Below, in pieces: positions 38,130 to 46,638 of a DNA stretch of 64,000 bases (position 1 is its first letter; every line of letters starts with the position of its first letter). The position numbers and the translations under genes were made by a program. The stretch lies in NCBI RefSeq assembly GCF_003994335.1, contig NZ_PNQZ01000059.1:1-64000 (forward strand). The letters are read 5' to 3'. This stretch comes from Asaia sp. W19 (GTDB lineage: Bacteria; Pseudomonadota; Alphaproteobacteria; Acetobacterales; Acetobacteraceae). Under the pieces are notes generated by a model. That model had not been told where the DNA came from and did not search any database. It saw only the letters and a program-made list of their open reading frames with translations.

Positions 38130-39026
38130 TCACAGATTGGGCGATACGCAAGCCGGTGATTTCACAAGTTTCTGCGCCAACAGAACGAGATCGGGCAGAA
38201 GAGCCTCGATTGTTATCTGCACCGCCGCAAAACCCGGCGAGGGCTCCAGGGTCAGCTCGTCCAGATACAGATTACGGCCGATCTCAACCTGGATGACATG
38301 CACATTGTCCGACGGGCAACCGTGTCGCGCCGTGATATAGCCGCCCGCATAGGGACGATTGCGACCGACGCTGAGATTTCGCGCGGAAAGCATCCCCGCA
38401 AGCCCGTCAACGATCTCCCCCCCGCAGCTTGTTCCGTGCAGATCACCCAGAACAATGTCGGGCAGACGCAAATGCGGCAGCGTGGGCATGGAATGCAGAT
38501 CGAGCATCAGACAAACACCGAACCGCGCCCTGCACCGAGCGATCAGCGCTTCGAGCGCCTCATGGTAGGGTAGCCAGCATGTCGCTATGCGCGCATGAGC
38601 CTCGGACAGAGGCAGTTGATGACGATAGATCCCTTTACCCGGCCCTGCGATGCGCGCCATCATTCCGAGACCGCTCCTGACCTTGGCTGTGTTGGTCAGG
38701 GCCCCTTGCGGGAGGCGTTCGCGAAACATCCCGGGGTCCAGCTCCCAGGCGTAGCGATTAACGTCGCAATAGGCGCGCGGAAACTCGGCACATATAAGCG
38801 GAATGCCCAATTGAGGGGCCGCCCTGAAAAGCAGATCAACATAAGCATCCTCACTGCGACGAAGCGACAGCAGATCGAGGCGGGACTGACGGAGGAAGAG
38901 CGCAGGATAGCGGCGTCCCGAATGCGGCGAAGCGAGGATAAGAGGGGCTACCGGCTGCGCGCTCTCCTGCAAAGAAAAAGCTGAGGAAAGACAAGGCTCT
39001 GCATCCAGAGAGGGGCCGAAAATCAT
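38130..39026 (-). CDS. N-formylglutamate amidohydrolase family protein
   Basis: A 298-residue FGase-family (PF05013) Zn-dependent hydrolase. Metal and catalytic candidates are the His in LILASPHSGRRYP, Arg/Asp in FPRAYCDVNRYAWELDP, and LMLDLHSMP. Known members cleave N-formylglutamate in histidine degradation, but no hut genes are adjacent and many family members act on other substrates. The start at 39026 follows an A-tract (eight As run into the ATG) with only a weak GCGG before it, so translation may be inefficient or start differently. Confidence 0.85.
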   Translation of the reverse strand: MIFGPSLDAEPCLSSAFSLQESAQPVAPLILASPHSGRRYPALFLRQSRLDLLSLRRSEDAYVDLLFRAAPQLGIPLICAEFPRAYCDVNRYAWELDPGMFRERLPQGALTNTAKVRSGLGMMARIAGPGKGIYRHQLPLSEAHARIATCWLPYHEALEALIARCRARFGVCLMLDLHSMPTLPHLRLPDIVLGDLHGTSCGGEIVDGLAGMLSARNLSVGRNRPYAGGYITARHGCPSDNVHVIQVEIGRNLYLDELTLEPSPGFAAVQITIEALLPDLVLLAQKLVKSPACVSPNL

Positions 39027-39111
39027 TTTTTTTCCGCTTTGGTGATTTTTTTAGAAAACCCATCTTGCCAGCCCCGTCAACGCCCGCTAAAACGCCGCTC
39101 ACGGACCGGAT

Positions 39112-39186
39112 GGGCGCATAGCTCAGCGGTAGAGCACTACCTTGACATGGTAGGGGTCACAGGTTCAATCCCTGTTGCGCCCACCA
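39112..39186 (+). tRNA. tRNA-Val (GAC)
   Basis: A complete cloverleaf: acceptor GGGCGCA/TGCGCCC, anticodon stem CTACC/GGTAG around loop TTGACAT giving anticodon GAC, T-arm GGTTCAATCC, discriminator A and encoded CCA at 39184-39186. It sits 85 bases upstream of the divergent FGase-family gene. Confidence 0.96.
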
Positions 39187-39978
39187 TCCGGTCCGCTGAA
39201 TACCCCCGACAATCCAACGCCTAATGACGGTCGCCTCCAAAGCGAAACCGGCATATTGCCTCGCACTTCGCGCTGCTGCCTCGACCACAGGACGCTGCGC
39301 AAAGAGGTCCGGGTCGCCACCCGCCCCCGGCCGATTGGATGGCCTCAGCGCAGACTTCAAAAAGCGGCCACCCCAGGATCTGTCAGCTTGGATCCGCGTA
39401 ATATGCCTCCCTCCCCCCTGCTGCGGGGAACGCTTCGTCCGCCCTGCAATGACATCTTTCCAGATTGACCGTTACGTTTGGTTACGGTCGAATATTGGCG
39501 CTCCCTTGCGTGCGACGTCCTCCATCCACGGCCGCCCGATAGCGGTCTAAGCTGTCCGAGCGACACCGCCGGATGATTTCTACTCCGAGATTCCTGCCCT
39601 CGCGCTCGCTCGCTTGCAGCGTGACGGGATCGGCGCGTCAGAAAAGCTCGAAGCGTGCGGAACAGCCCAGATGAGCGCAGCCATACCGAAGATTAATGAA
39701 ACCGCACCTAGGGGAATCAAATTAACGTCAACGTTCCGTTTGCCATGCCATGATCCAGGGTCGCGCTTTAACGACCAGCCCAGTCCTCTTTCCGGAGGCG
39801 AATCGTTTCGTTCCATCTCGGGCATTCTGGACGCGCCGTAACGCTTGAAATCCGTAGAGTTCCCGCGTCACGAGAAAAAATTTTGTTCGCGGATTGCTCT
39901 TGCTTCTTAAGCGTTAATGAACGTTAAATAACCTTAACACCTCTTTGTGAGGTACGTGACATTTTGTAAGGGAGCCTC
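39187..39978. other. Intergenic region after tRNA-Val with phased TTAA motifs
   Basis: About 790 bases without a supported gene. A 108-codon frame at 39224 lacks a ribosome site and has no recognisable product. The right end, before the small gene at 39979, is AT-rich and carries TTAA at 39907, 39914, 39924 and 39934, three of them exactly ten bases apart, inside the likely promoter. Confidence 0.45.
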
Positions 39979-40191
39979 ATGTTCAGGAATACGATTCTCA
40001 TTCTCGTCGCGCTCGGCGTCTGGGCGCTTTCCTCAGGCATAAGTGCATGTGCGCTTCCCGGCACTACGCAGTTGACGGACATGCTCGACTTGCTGGGCGA
40101 GGTCGTGTTCGCGCTTGGCCTGGTAACGGTCTTCGCGCGGCTCGCGATCGGCATGGCGCGCGCACCGGCGCAGCGTCGGCCGATTCGCTAA
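39979..40191 (+). CDS. Small hypothetical membrane protein
   Basis: A 70-residue protein, not recognised. AGGGAG lies five bases before the ATG, which supports translation. The N-terminus resembles a signal sequence or first helix (ILILVALGVWALSSGISA, then Cys in SACALPG). A second hydrophobic helix follows (about residues 38-57), and the tail is basic (ARAPAQRRPIR). The SACALPG context could be a lipobox-like site, but the second helix argues for a two-pass membrane protein. An AT-rich promoter region with spaced TTAA motifs precedes it. Confidence 0.6.
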   Translation: MFRNTILILVALGVWALSSGISACALPGTTQLTDMLDLLGEVVFALGLVTVFARLAIGMARAPAQRRPIR

Positions 40192-40465
40192 CTTCCGTCG
40201 GGGCCAAATGATGGGCCGCGATCGCGCCGAAGCGTGAAGATGTAAGGGAAACACGCCTGGACGGCGAGTGACATCTTTCAACCCTCAAGCGCATTTTCCT
40301 CGGCTTCAGGAGTGATCGACCAAGGTTCACCGGTCGAGAAGTGCCTATTCGTCCCATCGAACGCTTACGAATGTCGCAAGGTGCCTGCCGCTCCGCCCGC
40401 CTCAAGAAAACCTGATCCGGGCGGGGAGCGCTTGATCTGTTAAGGATGGCTTGCGACGCTTCCCG

Positions 40466-40487
40466 AGCCAGCGCTTTCGCGCTGGCT
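40466..40487. other. Stable 9-bp hairpin with tetraloop upstream of pta
   Basis: AGCCAGCGC pairs with GCGCTGGCT around TTTC (GAAA on the minus strand, a stable tetraloop). No T-run follows on either strand. The 40192-40639 gap holds no supported gene, so this may be part of a 5' leader, a small RNA, or a factor-dependent terminator. Confidence 0.45.
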
Positions 40488-40639
40488 GTCTTGCGGGCTA
40501 CCAGTCCATATTCGGAGAGCGACGTCATCGGCCCTGTGGAAAATTCACGGCATCGATGTTCTCAGCCCCAGTCAGCGTCGCTTCACGCTTAGTGACCTGA
40601 AGAGGGGAAACTGATGCAAGCACGGAGAAACGCGCGCTC

Positions 40640-41611
40640 ATGGCCCAGCCTCGCCCCCCTTCTGAAATCCTCTCCTCCGTTTTCCCCGACAAGCATAAGC
40701 TGATGCGCAACCTGGTGCAGAGGGCTGCGGAGCTCGGCCCGGTACCTTATGCCATTGTTTGGCCCTGCAGCGGCCACGCTCTCGGGGGCGCCGTGGAGGC
40801 GGCACGGTTTGGCATCATCATTCCCATCCTCGTGGGAGACGGGGATACGATCGCGCGTGTTGCAGAGGAATCGGGACTCGATATCTCAGGAATGCGCATC
40901 GAGCAGGCCGATGATCCGGCCAAGGCCGTCTCACGTGCGATCGCCCTGATCCATGAGGGTGAGGCGAGAGGTTTGACCAAGGGCAGTCTGCACACGGACA
41001 CGTTTATGGCCGGGGTGATCCGGCAGGAAAGCGGCCTGCGCACGAAACGCCGAATGAGCCATGTTTTCTGCATCGCGGTCCCCGATTATCCCGACCTGAT
41101 CCTCGTTTCGGATGCGGCCATCAATATCGTGCCCGACCTCATCACCAAGCGCGATATCACCCAAAATGCCATCGATCTGCATCATGCGCTCGGCCTGGGA
41201 ACGCCACGTGTGGCCCTGCTTTCCGCCGTCGAGACGATCAACACAAAAATCCAGGGTACGCTGGATGCCGCAAGCCTGTGCAAGATGGCTGATCGCAAGG
41301 AAATTACGGGCGGAATACTCGATGGCCCTCTCGCCATGGATGCCGCTGTCAGCCTCGACTCCGCTCAAACCAAGGGAATCGACTCCCCCGTTGTGGGCAA
41401 GGCTCAGATCCTCATCGCCCCCGATCTCGAATCCGGGAATATATTGGTGAAAGCGCTCGCCTTTCTGGGCAAGTCCGCGACCTCGGGTATCGTGATGGGT
41501 GCCAAGGTGCCGGTCCTGCTCACGAGCCGTGCCGATGATGCCACGGCCCGCCTCGCCTCCGCAGCAATAGGCGCGCTTTACGCGCGGGCGCTTGCCGAGC
41601 AGGCGGCCTGA
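40640..41611 (+). CDS. Phosphate acetyltransferase family protein
   Basis: A 323-residue cytoplasmic enzyme of the phosphate acetyl/butyryl transferase family, which interconverts acetyl-CoA and acetyl phosphate or a related acyl pair. Seen are AAEFGPVPYAIV-like opening AELGPVPYAIVWPC, GLTKGSLHTDTFM, VSDAAINIVPDL, and GILDGPLAMDAAVS. Its length matches the stand-alone form related to the C-terminal domain of maeB fusions. No acetate kinase gene adjoins, so whether it serves acetate or another acyl group is open. Translation starts 20 bases after a GGGGAAACTG sequence. Confidence 0.87.
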   Translation: MAQPRPPSEILSSVFPDKHKLMRNLVQRAAELGPVPYAIVWPCSGHALGGAVEAARFGIIIPILVGDGDTIARVAEESGLDISGMRIEQADDPAKAVSRAIALIHEGEARGLTKGSLHTDTFMAGVIRQESGLRTKRRMSHVFCIAVPDYPDLILVSDAAINIVPDLITKRDITQNAIDLHHALGLGTPRVALLSAVETINTKIQGTLDAASLCKMADRKEITGGILDGPLAMDAAVSLDSAQTKGIDSPVVGKAQILIAPDLESGNILVKALAFLGKSATSGIVMGAKVPVLLTSRADDATARLASAAIGALYARALAEQAA

Positions 41612-41697
41612 GAGCGCCGCAGCCGGAGAGGCCATGGGCAACCTTTCGACTTATGCCGCCGGATACGCGAATGTTGGGTGCCCTTCGAAGCCTCTCC

Positions 41698-41985
41698 TCA
41701 AAGACGGCCGGCGAGCCATTCCTCCTGAGGAGGCGTGAAGCCGTGCCATGCGGCGGCACCCATCTCCATGCTGTTATGCGGAACGTATTTCATGACCATC
41801 AGTCTCGCCCCCTGAGGTGCCAGTTTGGCCAGCACATCTCGCAGGTCCGAGATGATCAGATTGGAAGAGATGATCCAGAAATTGTCGATTTCGTGAAATC
41901 CCTCCGTAAAGCTAACGAGCTTCTGCTCGAGAGCCTCGTAGGTCATGCCGGGTATCTTCTCATAGGCAACAAGGTAGGTGGTCAA
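41698..41985 (-). CDS. Small SinR/Cas2-like protein
   Basis: A 95-residue protein. The frame contains an ATG at 42003, but GGAG lies nine bases before a TTG at 41985, and that start gives MTTYLVAYEKIPG, the usual opening of small proteins annotated as SinR family or Cas2-like (ferredoxin-fold). YEALEQKLVSF, NFWIISSNLIISDLRDVL and ARLMVMKYV fit the expected beta-alpha-beta layout, with the conserved Asp-Leu-Arg segment. No other cas gene or CRISPR array is nearby, so it is not a CRISPR adaptation component here. It could be an RNase, as some Cas2/VapD-fold proteins are, but that is unproven. Confidence 0.65.
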   Translation of the reverse strand: MTTYLVAYEKIPGMTYEALEQKLVSFTEGFHEIDNFWIISSNLIISDLRDVLAKLAPQGARLMVMKYVPHNSMEMGAAAWHGFTPPQEEWLAGRL

Positions 41986-42141
41986 CTTAGACAACTCCAA
42001 CATTAACGGCCATAGCGGCTAAAAAACGGTTTTTGACTGCGCTGCGGCTTTAGGTCGTCAAAAAATATGACAGTGACGTGAAATATTTGCCATAGACGTG
42101 CCGCTATCAGCGTATTTCTCCCCAGACAGGAGGCACGAAGA

Positions 42142-42228
42142 ATGACCATTTTCGAAACCCATTACCGCTCGTTCCGCGTCTGGCTGCGCCAGTTCACGGT
42201 CAAAGATCAGCGCCTCCCCGAGGCATGA
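42142..42228 (+). CDS. Possible 28-residue small protein
   Basis: A short frame beginning MTIFETHYRSFRVWLRQF with a consensus AGGAGG eleven bases before the ATG and a TGA at 42226. It is too short for ordinary gene calling. The product would be basic and partly hydrophobic, perhaps amphipathic. Its 3' end overlaps the end of the convergent MscS gene by 29 bases. Only the ribosome site supports translation, so the call is tentative. Confidence 0.4.
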   Translation: MTIFETHYRSFRVWLRQFTVKDQRLPEA

Positions 42229-43408
42229 CGCTGCCTGGGCCCATGTAGGAACCCGGAGGTGGTCTATCGATCACCGGTGAGATCGCCTCAGCATTGGGCC
42301 AAGCCTCCTCACCCGGACGGGGCGGAACCATAGCAAAGCGCGAACGCGGGAGCGCCTCCGGACATTCCGCCCGCATGCGCATGATGATTTTTTCGCGAAT
42401 GTCGCATCGCAAATCCCAGCTCTGCAGGGCATTGCGGGCGCTGGCGATAATACGAATCTTGAGGGTCTGCGCGTCACAATCGGCCACCTGACAATCGAAG
42501 ACCTTCCCGTCCCACAGCGGACAGGTCTTGATGATCTCATTCAAAAATCCGCGTATCGTCTCGATCGGGGCCTCATAATCGACGTACAGAAACACCACCC
42601 CGATGATCGCCGCAGAATTATGCGTCCAGTTCTCGAAGCGGTTCTCCAAAAAATAGGAAATCGGGACAATATGACGCCGCCAGTCCCACACGCGCAGCAC
42701 GACATAGGTCGATGTGATTTCCTCAACCCATGCCCAGTCGCCGTTGATAATGATCAGATCCTCCATACGGATCGGCTGGGTGATGGCGATCTGCACGCCC
42801 GCCAGCAGGTTGGTCAGCAATCCGCGCGCCGAAAGGCCCACAATCAGCGAGGCCGCTCCAGCTGAAGCGAAGAGCGACACGCCATACTGTCGCACTGAGT
42901 CGAACGTCATCAGCGCAGTGGCCACCGTGACGATACCCACCAGAATTTCGGTGAGCCGACGAAGCACCCTGATCTGGGTCTGATGCGTGCGGATCATGAT
43001 GTCATCGCTATGGTCGCGCGAGGTGATCCGCTGCAGATAGGCCTCGGTCATGATCCGGAAGGCCACGATTGCCGCGTAGCCGACCATCAGGATACCGATA
43101 AAGAGCAGCAGCTTCTGAAGGAGCTGCGTGGTTTCCCAGGTGAAGCCCGAAGCCGCTGGCAAGGCGGAGAGCAATACGGCCAGAACCACCATCACGCGCA
43201 CCGGCCGACGCATGGCCAGGATGATCTTGCGCAGAACCGCATCCTCCCGGTTGCCGAAGATGCGCAGGATGATCACTGATACGAGCTTGCTGGCGTAAAA
43301 GGCGACGGTCGCCAGCGCGAAGAGCATAAGAATGGAGACGAGCTGCGCAGGCAGCCAGTCGAAATAGGAACGCAGGGCGAAAAGTGAGCTCAGAAACTGC
43401 TGCTTCAA
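42200..43408 (-). CDS. Mechanosensitive ion channel (MscS family)
   Basis: A 402-residue inner-membrane channel with four or five helices (about 20-40, 68-88, 98-125, 150-175 and the pore helix). The pore region FASAGAASLIVGLSARGLLTNLLAGVQIA and the following TQPIRMEDLIIINGDWAWVEEI beta domain match MscS, including the Gly/Ala-rich pore-lining helix. It releases solutes when membrane tension rises. A Pro-rich tail (PPRPGEEAWP to PPPGSYMGPG) is added at the C-terminus. It stands alone on the minus strand. Confidence 0.92.
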   Translation of the reverse strand: MKQQFLSSLFALRSYFDWLPAQLVSILMLFALATVAFYASKLVSVIILRIFGNREDAVLRKIILAMRRPVRVMVVLAVLLSALPAASGFTWETTQLLQKLLLFIGILMVGYAAIVAFRIMTEAYLQRITSRDHSDDIMIRTHQTQIRVLRRLTEILVGIVTVATALMTFDSVRQYGVSLFASAGAASLIVGLSARGLLTNLLAGVQIAITQPIRMEDLIIINGDWAWVEEITSTYVVLRVWDWRRHIVPISYFLENRFENWTHNSAAIIGVVFLYVDYEAPIETIRGFLNEIIKTCPLWDGKVFDCQVADCDAQTLKIRIIASARNALQSWDLRCDIREKIIMRMRAECPEALPRSRFAMVPPRPGEEAWPNAEAISPVIDRPPPGSYMGPGSVMPRGGADL

Positions 43409-43596
43409 ACTGGAGATCCGGATCCTTGGGAGGGATGGGTCGTACCGGGCTCATGCCCGGGCATCATGGGATAACCCCTTGGGATACAATGCCACAGAGT
43501 ATGGACTGCGTAAAAACACGAAGCACCAAAAAACCTCGCAGGGGAGTGTTGACACATCGTCCCAACCCTTTTAATTCCACGCCCACCGGTCGCGAT

Positions 43597-43671
43597 GGCG
43601 GCGTAGCTCAGCGGTAGAGCAGGGGAATCATAATCCCTTGGTCGGCGGTTCAAATCCGTCCGCCGCTACCA
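43597..43671 (+). tRNA. tRNA-Met (CAT), elongator type
   Basis: Acceptor GGCGGCG pairs with CGCCGCT (final G-U), the anticodon loop contains TCATAAT giving CAT, the T-arm is GGTTCAAATCC, and CCA is encoded at 43669-43671. The initiator tRNA usually has a C-A mismatch at the acceptor end and GGG/CCC anticodon stem; here the end pair is G-U and the context resembles elongator tRNA-Met. A lysidine-modified tRNA-Ile2 was considered less likely. Confidence 0.92.
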
Positions 43672-43725
43672 TCCGACCGGTATTCCCACATAGACATAAA
43701 CCGTTTCGCTGCGTAGACATCGCTC

Positions 43726-44589
43726 ATGAGAGCGCCCTTCGCCGTGGTCACAATGGTCTATAACGAGCCCGTGTTTCTGCCGGTCTGGCTGCGCCATTAT
43801 GCGTCCCAGGTGGGGATGGCGGCGTGTCATGTCATCGATCATGGTTCGGATGACGGCTCGACCAGCGCCCTCCCCTGCAACGTCCTGCGCCTTCCGCGTT
43901 CCCCCCAGGACGATGCACGGCGCACCCGGATGATCGGTCTGTTCTGCGCCAGTCTGCTGGAGTGGTATGAGGCCGTCATTTACTGCGACGTCGATGAGAT
44001 CCTCGTCGCCGACCCCGCCCTATATGGCTCTCTTACCGAGCTTAGTCAGGCGCGCCCGGCGCCCTGCCTGACCGCGACTGGCTTCGATCTGCTGCATCGC
44101 GTCACGGTAGAGCCGGCGCTTGATTTCAGCGCGCCCATTCTTGCACAGCGCAGCGCTCTGCGCTTCTCCGCGGCCATGTGCAAGCCGTGCCTGATCAGGG
44201 AACCCGTCACATGGTCGCCGGGCTTTCATAGTATCCGTGAGGACCTGCCAAACCCTAACCCCGCGCTGATGCTGTTCCACCTGCGCTATTGCGATGTCGA
44301 TGAAGGGCTGAAACGCCTCGCGCGCACACGGACGCAACCCTGGTGCAGCGAGGATGCGGGCGCGCATCAGCGTATGCTTGATGAGCCCTGGCGAGAAATG
44401 CTCGGAAACATGGCCGGGCTTCCGTTCCAGCCCGCTACCCTCGGTGAGGAAGACCCCGCCCTCAGGCCCTGGCGTGAGCGGCTCATCCGCGAAGGCAAGG
44501 AACGGGCACACGACCCGTATCCTATCGATCTTGGATTGTCCGGCGACAGGCTATGGGCCGTGCCGGAGCGCTTCAAGACACAATTCTAG
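43726..44589 (+). CDS. Glycosyltransferase (GT2/GT92-like)
   Basis: A 287-residue enzyme with a GT-A-type fold. The opening AVVTMVYNEPVFLPVWLRHY and IDHGSDDGST are typical of glycosyltransferase 2_4 / GT92-like proteins. The DXD-like metal site is YCDVDEILVADP at about residue 88. The later HLRYCDVDEGLKR region fits the acceptor half. No membrane segment, so it is probably cytoplasmic and acts on surface glycan or lipid acceptors. It follows tRNA-Met by 54 bases and is not in a polysaccharide operon; the sugar donor is unknown. Confidence 0.82.
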   Translation: MRAPFAVVTMVYNEPVFLPVWLRHYASQVGMAACHVIDHGSDDGSTSALPCNVLRLPRSPQDDARRTRMIGLFCASLLEWYEAVIYCDVDEILVADPALYGSLTELSQARPAPCLTATGFDLLHRVTVEPALDFSAPILAQRSALRFSAAMCKPCLIREPVTWSPGFHSIREDLPNPNPALMLFHLRYCDVDEGLKRLARTRTQPWCSEDAGAHQRMLDEPWREMLGNMAGLPFQPATLGEEDPALRPWRERLIREGKERAHDPYPIDLGLSGDRLWAVPERFKTQF

Positions 44590-44605
44590 AGGCTCGGAAA
44601 CCGCC

Positions 44606-45010
44606 TTATTCAGCAGTTTCCTCAACAGCTTCCTCGCTCTCATTTTCGGCCGCACCCTCATCCTGGCGTCGGTCGTCCTGATCATGCTGCGCGCGTGCAC
44701 GTTGCTGATGACGCTCCTGGCGCTCCATCTGGCTCTGCTGAGCGGCCTGGGTCATGGCGTTGAGAATGCGGAAATAATGCTCGGCGTGCTGAAAATAGGC
44801 TTCAGCCAGGATGCGATCACCCGTCCCGGTCGCGTCACGACCAAGCTGCAGATACTTCTCGAAAAGCTGCTGGGCCGTGCCACGCACGCGCATATCCGGA
44901 CCGTTGCTGTCGAACACGTGGTTGCGGTTCAGGGGCGTCTGGCCATTCGAATGACGCGACCCGCCACCGCTCGGACGATGGTGACGGCTTCTCATACGTT
45001 TCATGTTCAT
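44606..45010 (-). CDS. DUF4167 domain-containing protein
   Basis: A 134-residue basic protein of the alphaproteobacterial DUF4167 family, with the Arg/His-rich start MKRMRSRHHRPSGG and the conserved helix RGTAQQLFEKYLQLGRDA followed by AEAYFQHAEHYFRI. The C-terminal third is charged and repetitive (QERHQQRARAQHDQDD, then Glu-rich), likely disordered. Its function is unknown, though RNA binding is plausible from composition. It sits next to prmC, as in many Alphaproteobacteria. An ATG at 45010 or 45004 could start it; the open frame further upstream is not conserved. Confidence 0.85.
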   Translation of the reverse strand: MNMKRMRSRHHRPSGGGSRHSNGQTPLNRNHVFDSNGPDMRVRGTAQQLFEKYLQLGRDATGTGDRILAEAYFQHAEHYFRILNAMTQAAQQSQMERQERHQQRARAQHDQDDRRQDEGAAENESEEAVEETAE

Positions 45011-45263
45011 GGATCCGCGTAGCACTTTCGTATTCGCAATCCCGACCCGCTTGCAGCGGGATGCGGCGCGATTGCAGGGAATGAATGACCCTTGGTTTGT
45101 CTCTAGCTGGCCGGATGACATGATCAGGCCATAAATCCGCTCAGCCTGATCATACTGATCACTGCACGATTGCGGAAAACAGTTCGTCTTGTCGGTGCAT
45201 GCACCAGTGACCGCGACGGACCGATCAAAGGAAACTAGCAAGTTTGGCGCGACCTGCCAATCA

Positions 45264-46145
45264 TTATTCGTGACCCGGACTCAGAGTGCTGTCCTTCCTC
45301 TCGAAGCATAAGGCCCTGATAACGCCGCCAAGATCAGAGCGGGCCTCACACAGCTTCAGCCCCTTCTCCTGTGCGATCCTCGTGACATCCCTCTCCTGCC
45401 CCTGGCCAATCTCGAAGATCACCAAACCGCGCGGAGACAGATAGTCAGATGCCTCAGTCAGAATTGCGCGATAGGCGTCCAGACCATCATTCCCTCCGGC
45501 CAGAGCGCGAGTTGGCTCATAATCCCGTACCTCCGGCATCAGTCCGGCGATCTCGCCAACCGGGATGTAGGGCGGGTTGCTCAGAATGAGATCAAATTGC
45601 CCCTTCAGAGCGGCAAACCAGCTTCCTGCAAGAAACACACTGCGCGTCTCGAGCCTGTTGCGCGCGGCATTACGCGAAGCGAGACATGCTGCCTCAGGCG
45701 CGAGATCGATGCCCACGCCAAAAGCCTCCGGATATTCGCTCAAGGCAGCCAGCAACAGACATCCGGTTCCCGTGCCAAGATCGAGTATCGTCCTGACAGC
45801 CCCCCGGTTCGGTCGCAGAGCGAGCAGAGCCTCGATAAGGGCCTCGCTATCCCCACGCGGGATGAGCGTTGCTTCAGAAACACCCAGCGTCAGGCTCCAG
45901 AACCCCGTCTCTCCCTCGATCATGGCCATGGGCTCCCGCCGGCAACGCCGTGTCACAGCGGAAACGAGCCGCCCTCGAGCGTCCTCCGGAATGGTATCAC
46001 GCGTCAGAAGTCCCGCTGCATCGCAACCGAGCGCCCAGCAGGCCAGACGACGCGCTTCCATCCTGGCGGACTCGATTCCGGCCTGAGTGAGCGCCCGCGC
46101 CATGTCGTCGAGCACTTGTTTGAGCGAGACTGGATTTGCGCTCAC
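45264..46145 (-). CDS. prmC: Release factor glutamine methyltransferase
   Basis: A 293-residue SAM-dependent enzyme that methylates the Gln of the GGQ motif in release factors RF1 and RF2. The SAM site is ILDLGTGTGCLLLAAL (about residue 118), the catalytic LILSNPPYIPV is at about residue 190, and the N-terminal helical domain covers residues 1-85. Its substrate RF1 (prfA) is encoded close by. A small plus-strand gene lies between the two, so they are probably separate transcripts or the small gene is embedded. Confidence 0.96.
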   Translation of the reverse strand: MSANPVSLKQVLDDMARALTQAGIESARMEARRLACWALGCDAAGLLTRDTIPEDARGRLVSAVTRRCRREPMAMIEGETGFWSLTLGVSEATLIPRGDSEALIEALLALRPNRGAVRTILDLGTGTGCLLLAALSEYPEAFGVGIDLAPEAACLASRNAARNRLETRSVFLAGSWFAALKGQFDLILSNPPYIPVGEIAGLMPEVRDYEPTRALAGGNDGLDAYRAILTEASDYLSPRGLVIFEIGQGQERDVTRIAQEKGLKLCEARSDLGGVIRALCFERKDSTLSPGHE

Positions 46146-46177
46146 CTGTTTCTCCTGAATCGGCCTATAAAACAGCC

Positions 46178-46618
46178 ATGAGAAAGATCGTCTTCCTGCT
46201 CGCCGGGCTGTTCGGCGCGCATCCTGCCCTGGCCCTTGCTGAAAGCTTCACAGTCACGGATGACCGGGCGCCCATCGAGATTTCCGAGGTGTCGCGTCTG
46301 TATATCGACGGAACTTTGGCGGCGACATTCCGGCTGGATGACAAGACCCCGAGCCTGACCAAAACAATCGAGATCCCGTTGGGCAGGATCAACCATCATT
46401 ACGCGCTGTGCGGCCAGATTACGGTCATCAACCCCGAGGGACGGGCCGAAACGCATCAGGTCAGCAGTGAAGGCACGCTGAACCACCCCGAGGGGCATCA
46501 CCTCCTCGCTCTGGGCGACGAAGGCTTCACCGATTTCTTTCTGCGTGATCCCAATGACCCGGAAATCGCCAAGCATCATCCCGGACATGCCGAAATCTGC
46601 GCCTCGCCTGTCAGTTGA
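46178..46618 (+). CDS. Hypothetical secreted protein between prmC and prfA
   Basis: A 146-residue protein with a clear signal peptide (KIVFLLAGLFGAHPALA, cleavage near residue 21). The mature part is beta-rich, with pattern ISEVSRLYIDGTLAATFRLD and VSSEGTLNHPEG. No family is recognised; homologues are expected in acetic acid bacteria because similar small genes occur at this locus. It starts 32 bases from divergent prmC and ends 20 bases from convergent prfA. The periplasm is the likely location. Confidence 0.65.
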   Translation: MRKIVFLLAGLFGAHPALALAESFTVTDDRAPIEISEVSRLYIDGTLAATFRLDDKTPSLTKTIEIPLGRINHHYALCGQITVINPEGRAETHQVSSEGTLNHPEGHHLLALGDEGFTDFFLRDPNDPEIAKHHPGHAEICASPVS

Positions 46619-46638
46619 TCGACGCAGCGCAGCAAGGA

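Noticed and set aside
39224..39550. 108-codon plus-strand frame after tRNA-Val
   Set aside because: No Shine-Dalgarno sequence, Cys/Pro/Arg-rich composition, and no recognisable family.
40064..40528. 154-codon minus-strand frame upstream of pta
   Set aside because: It overlaps the end of a better-supported small gene on the plus strand and spans the 40466 hairpin; composition is Arg/Ala-rich.
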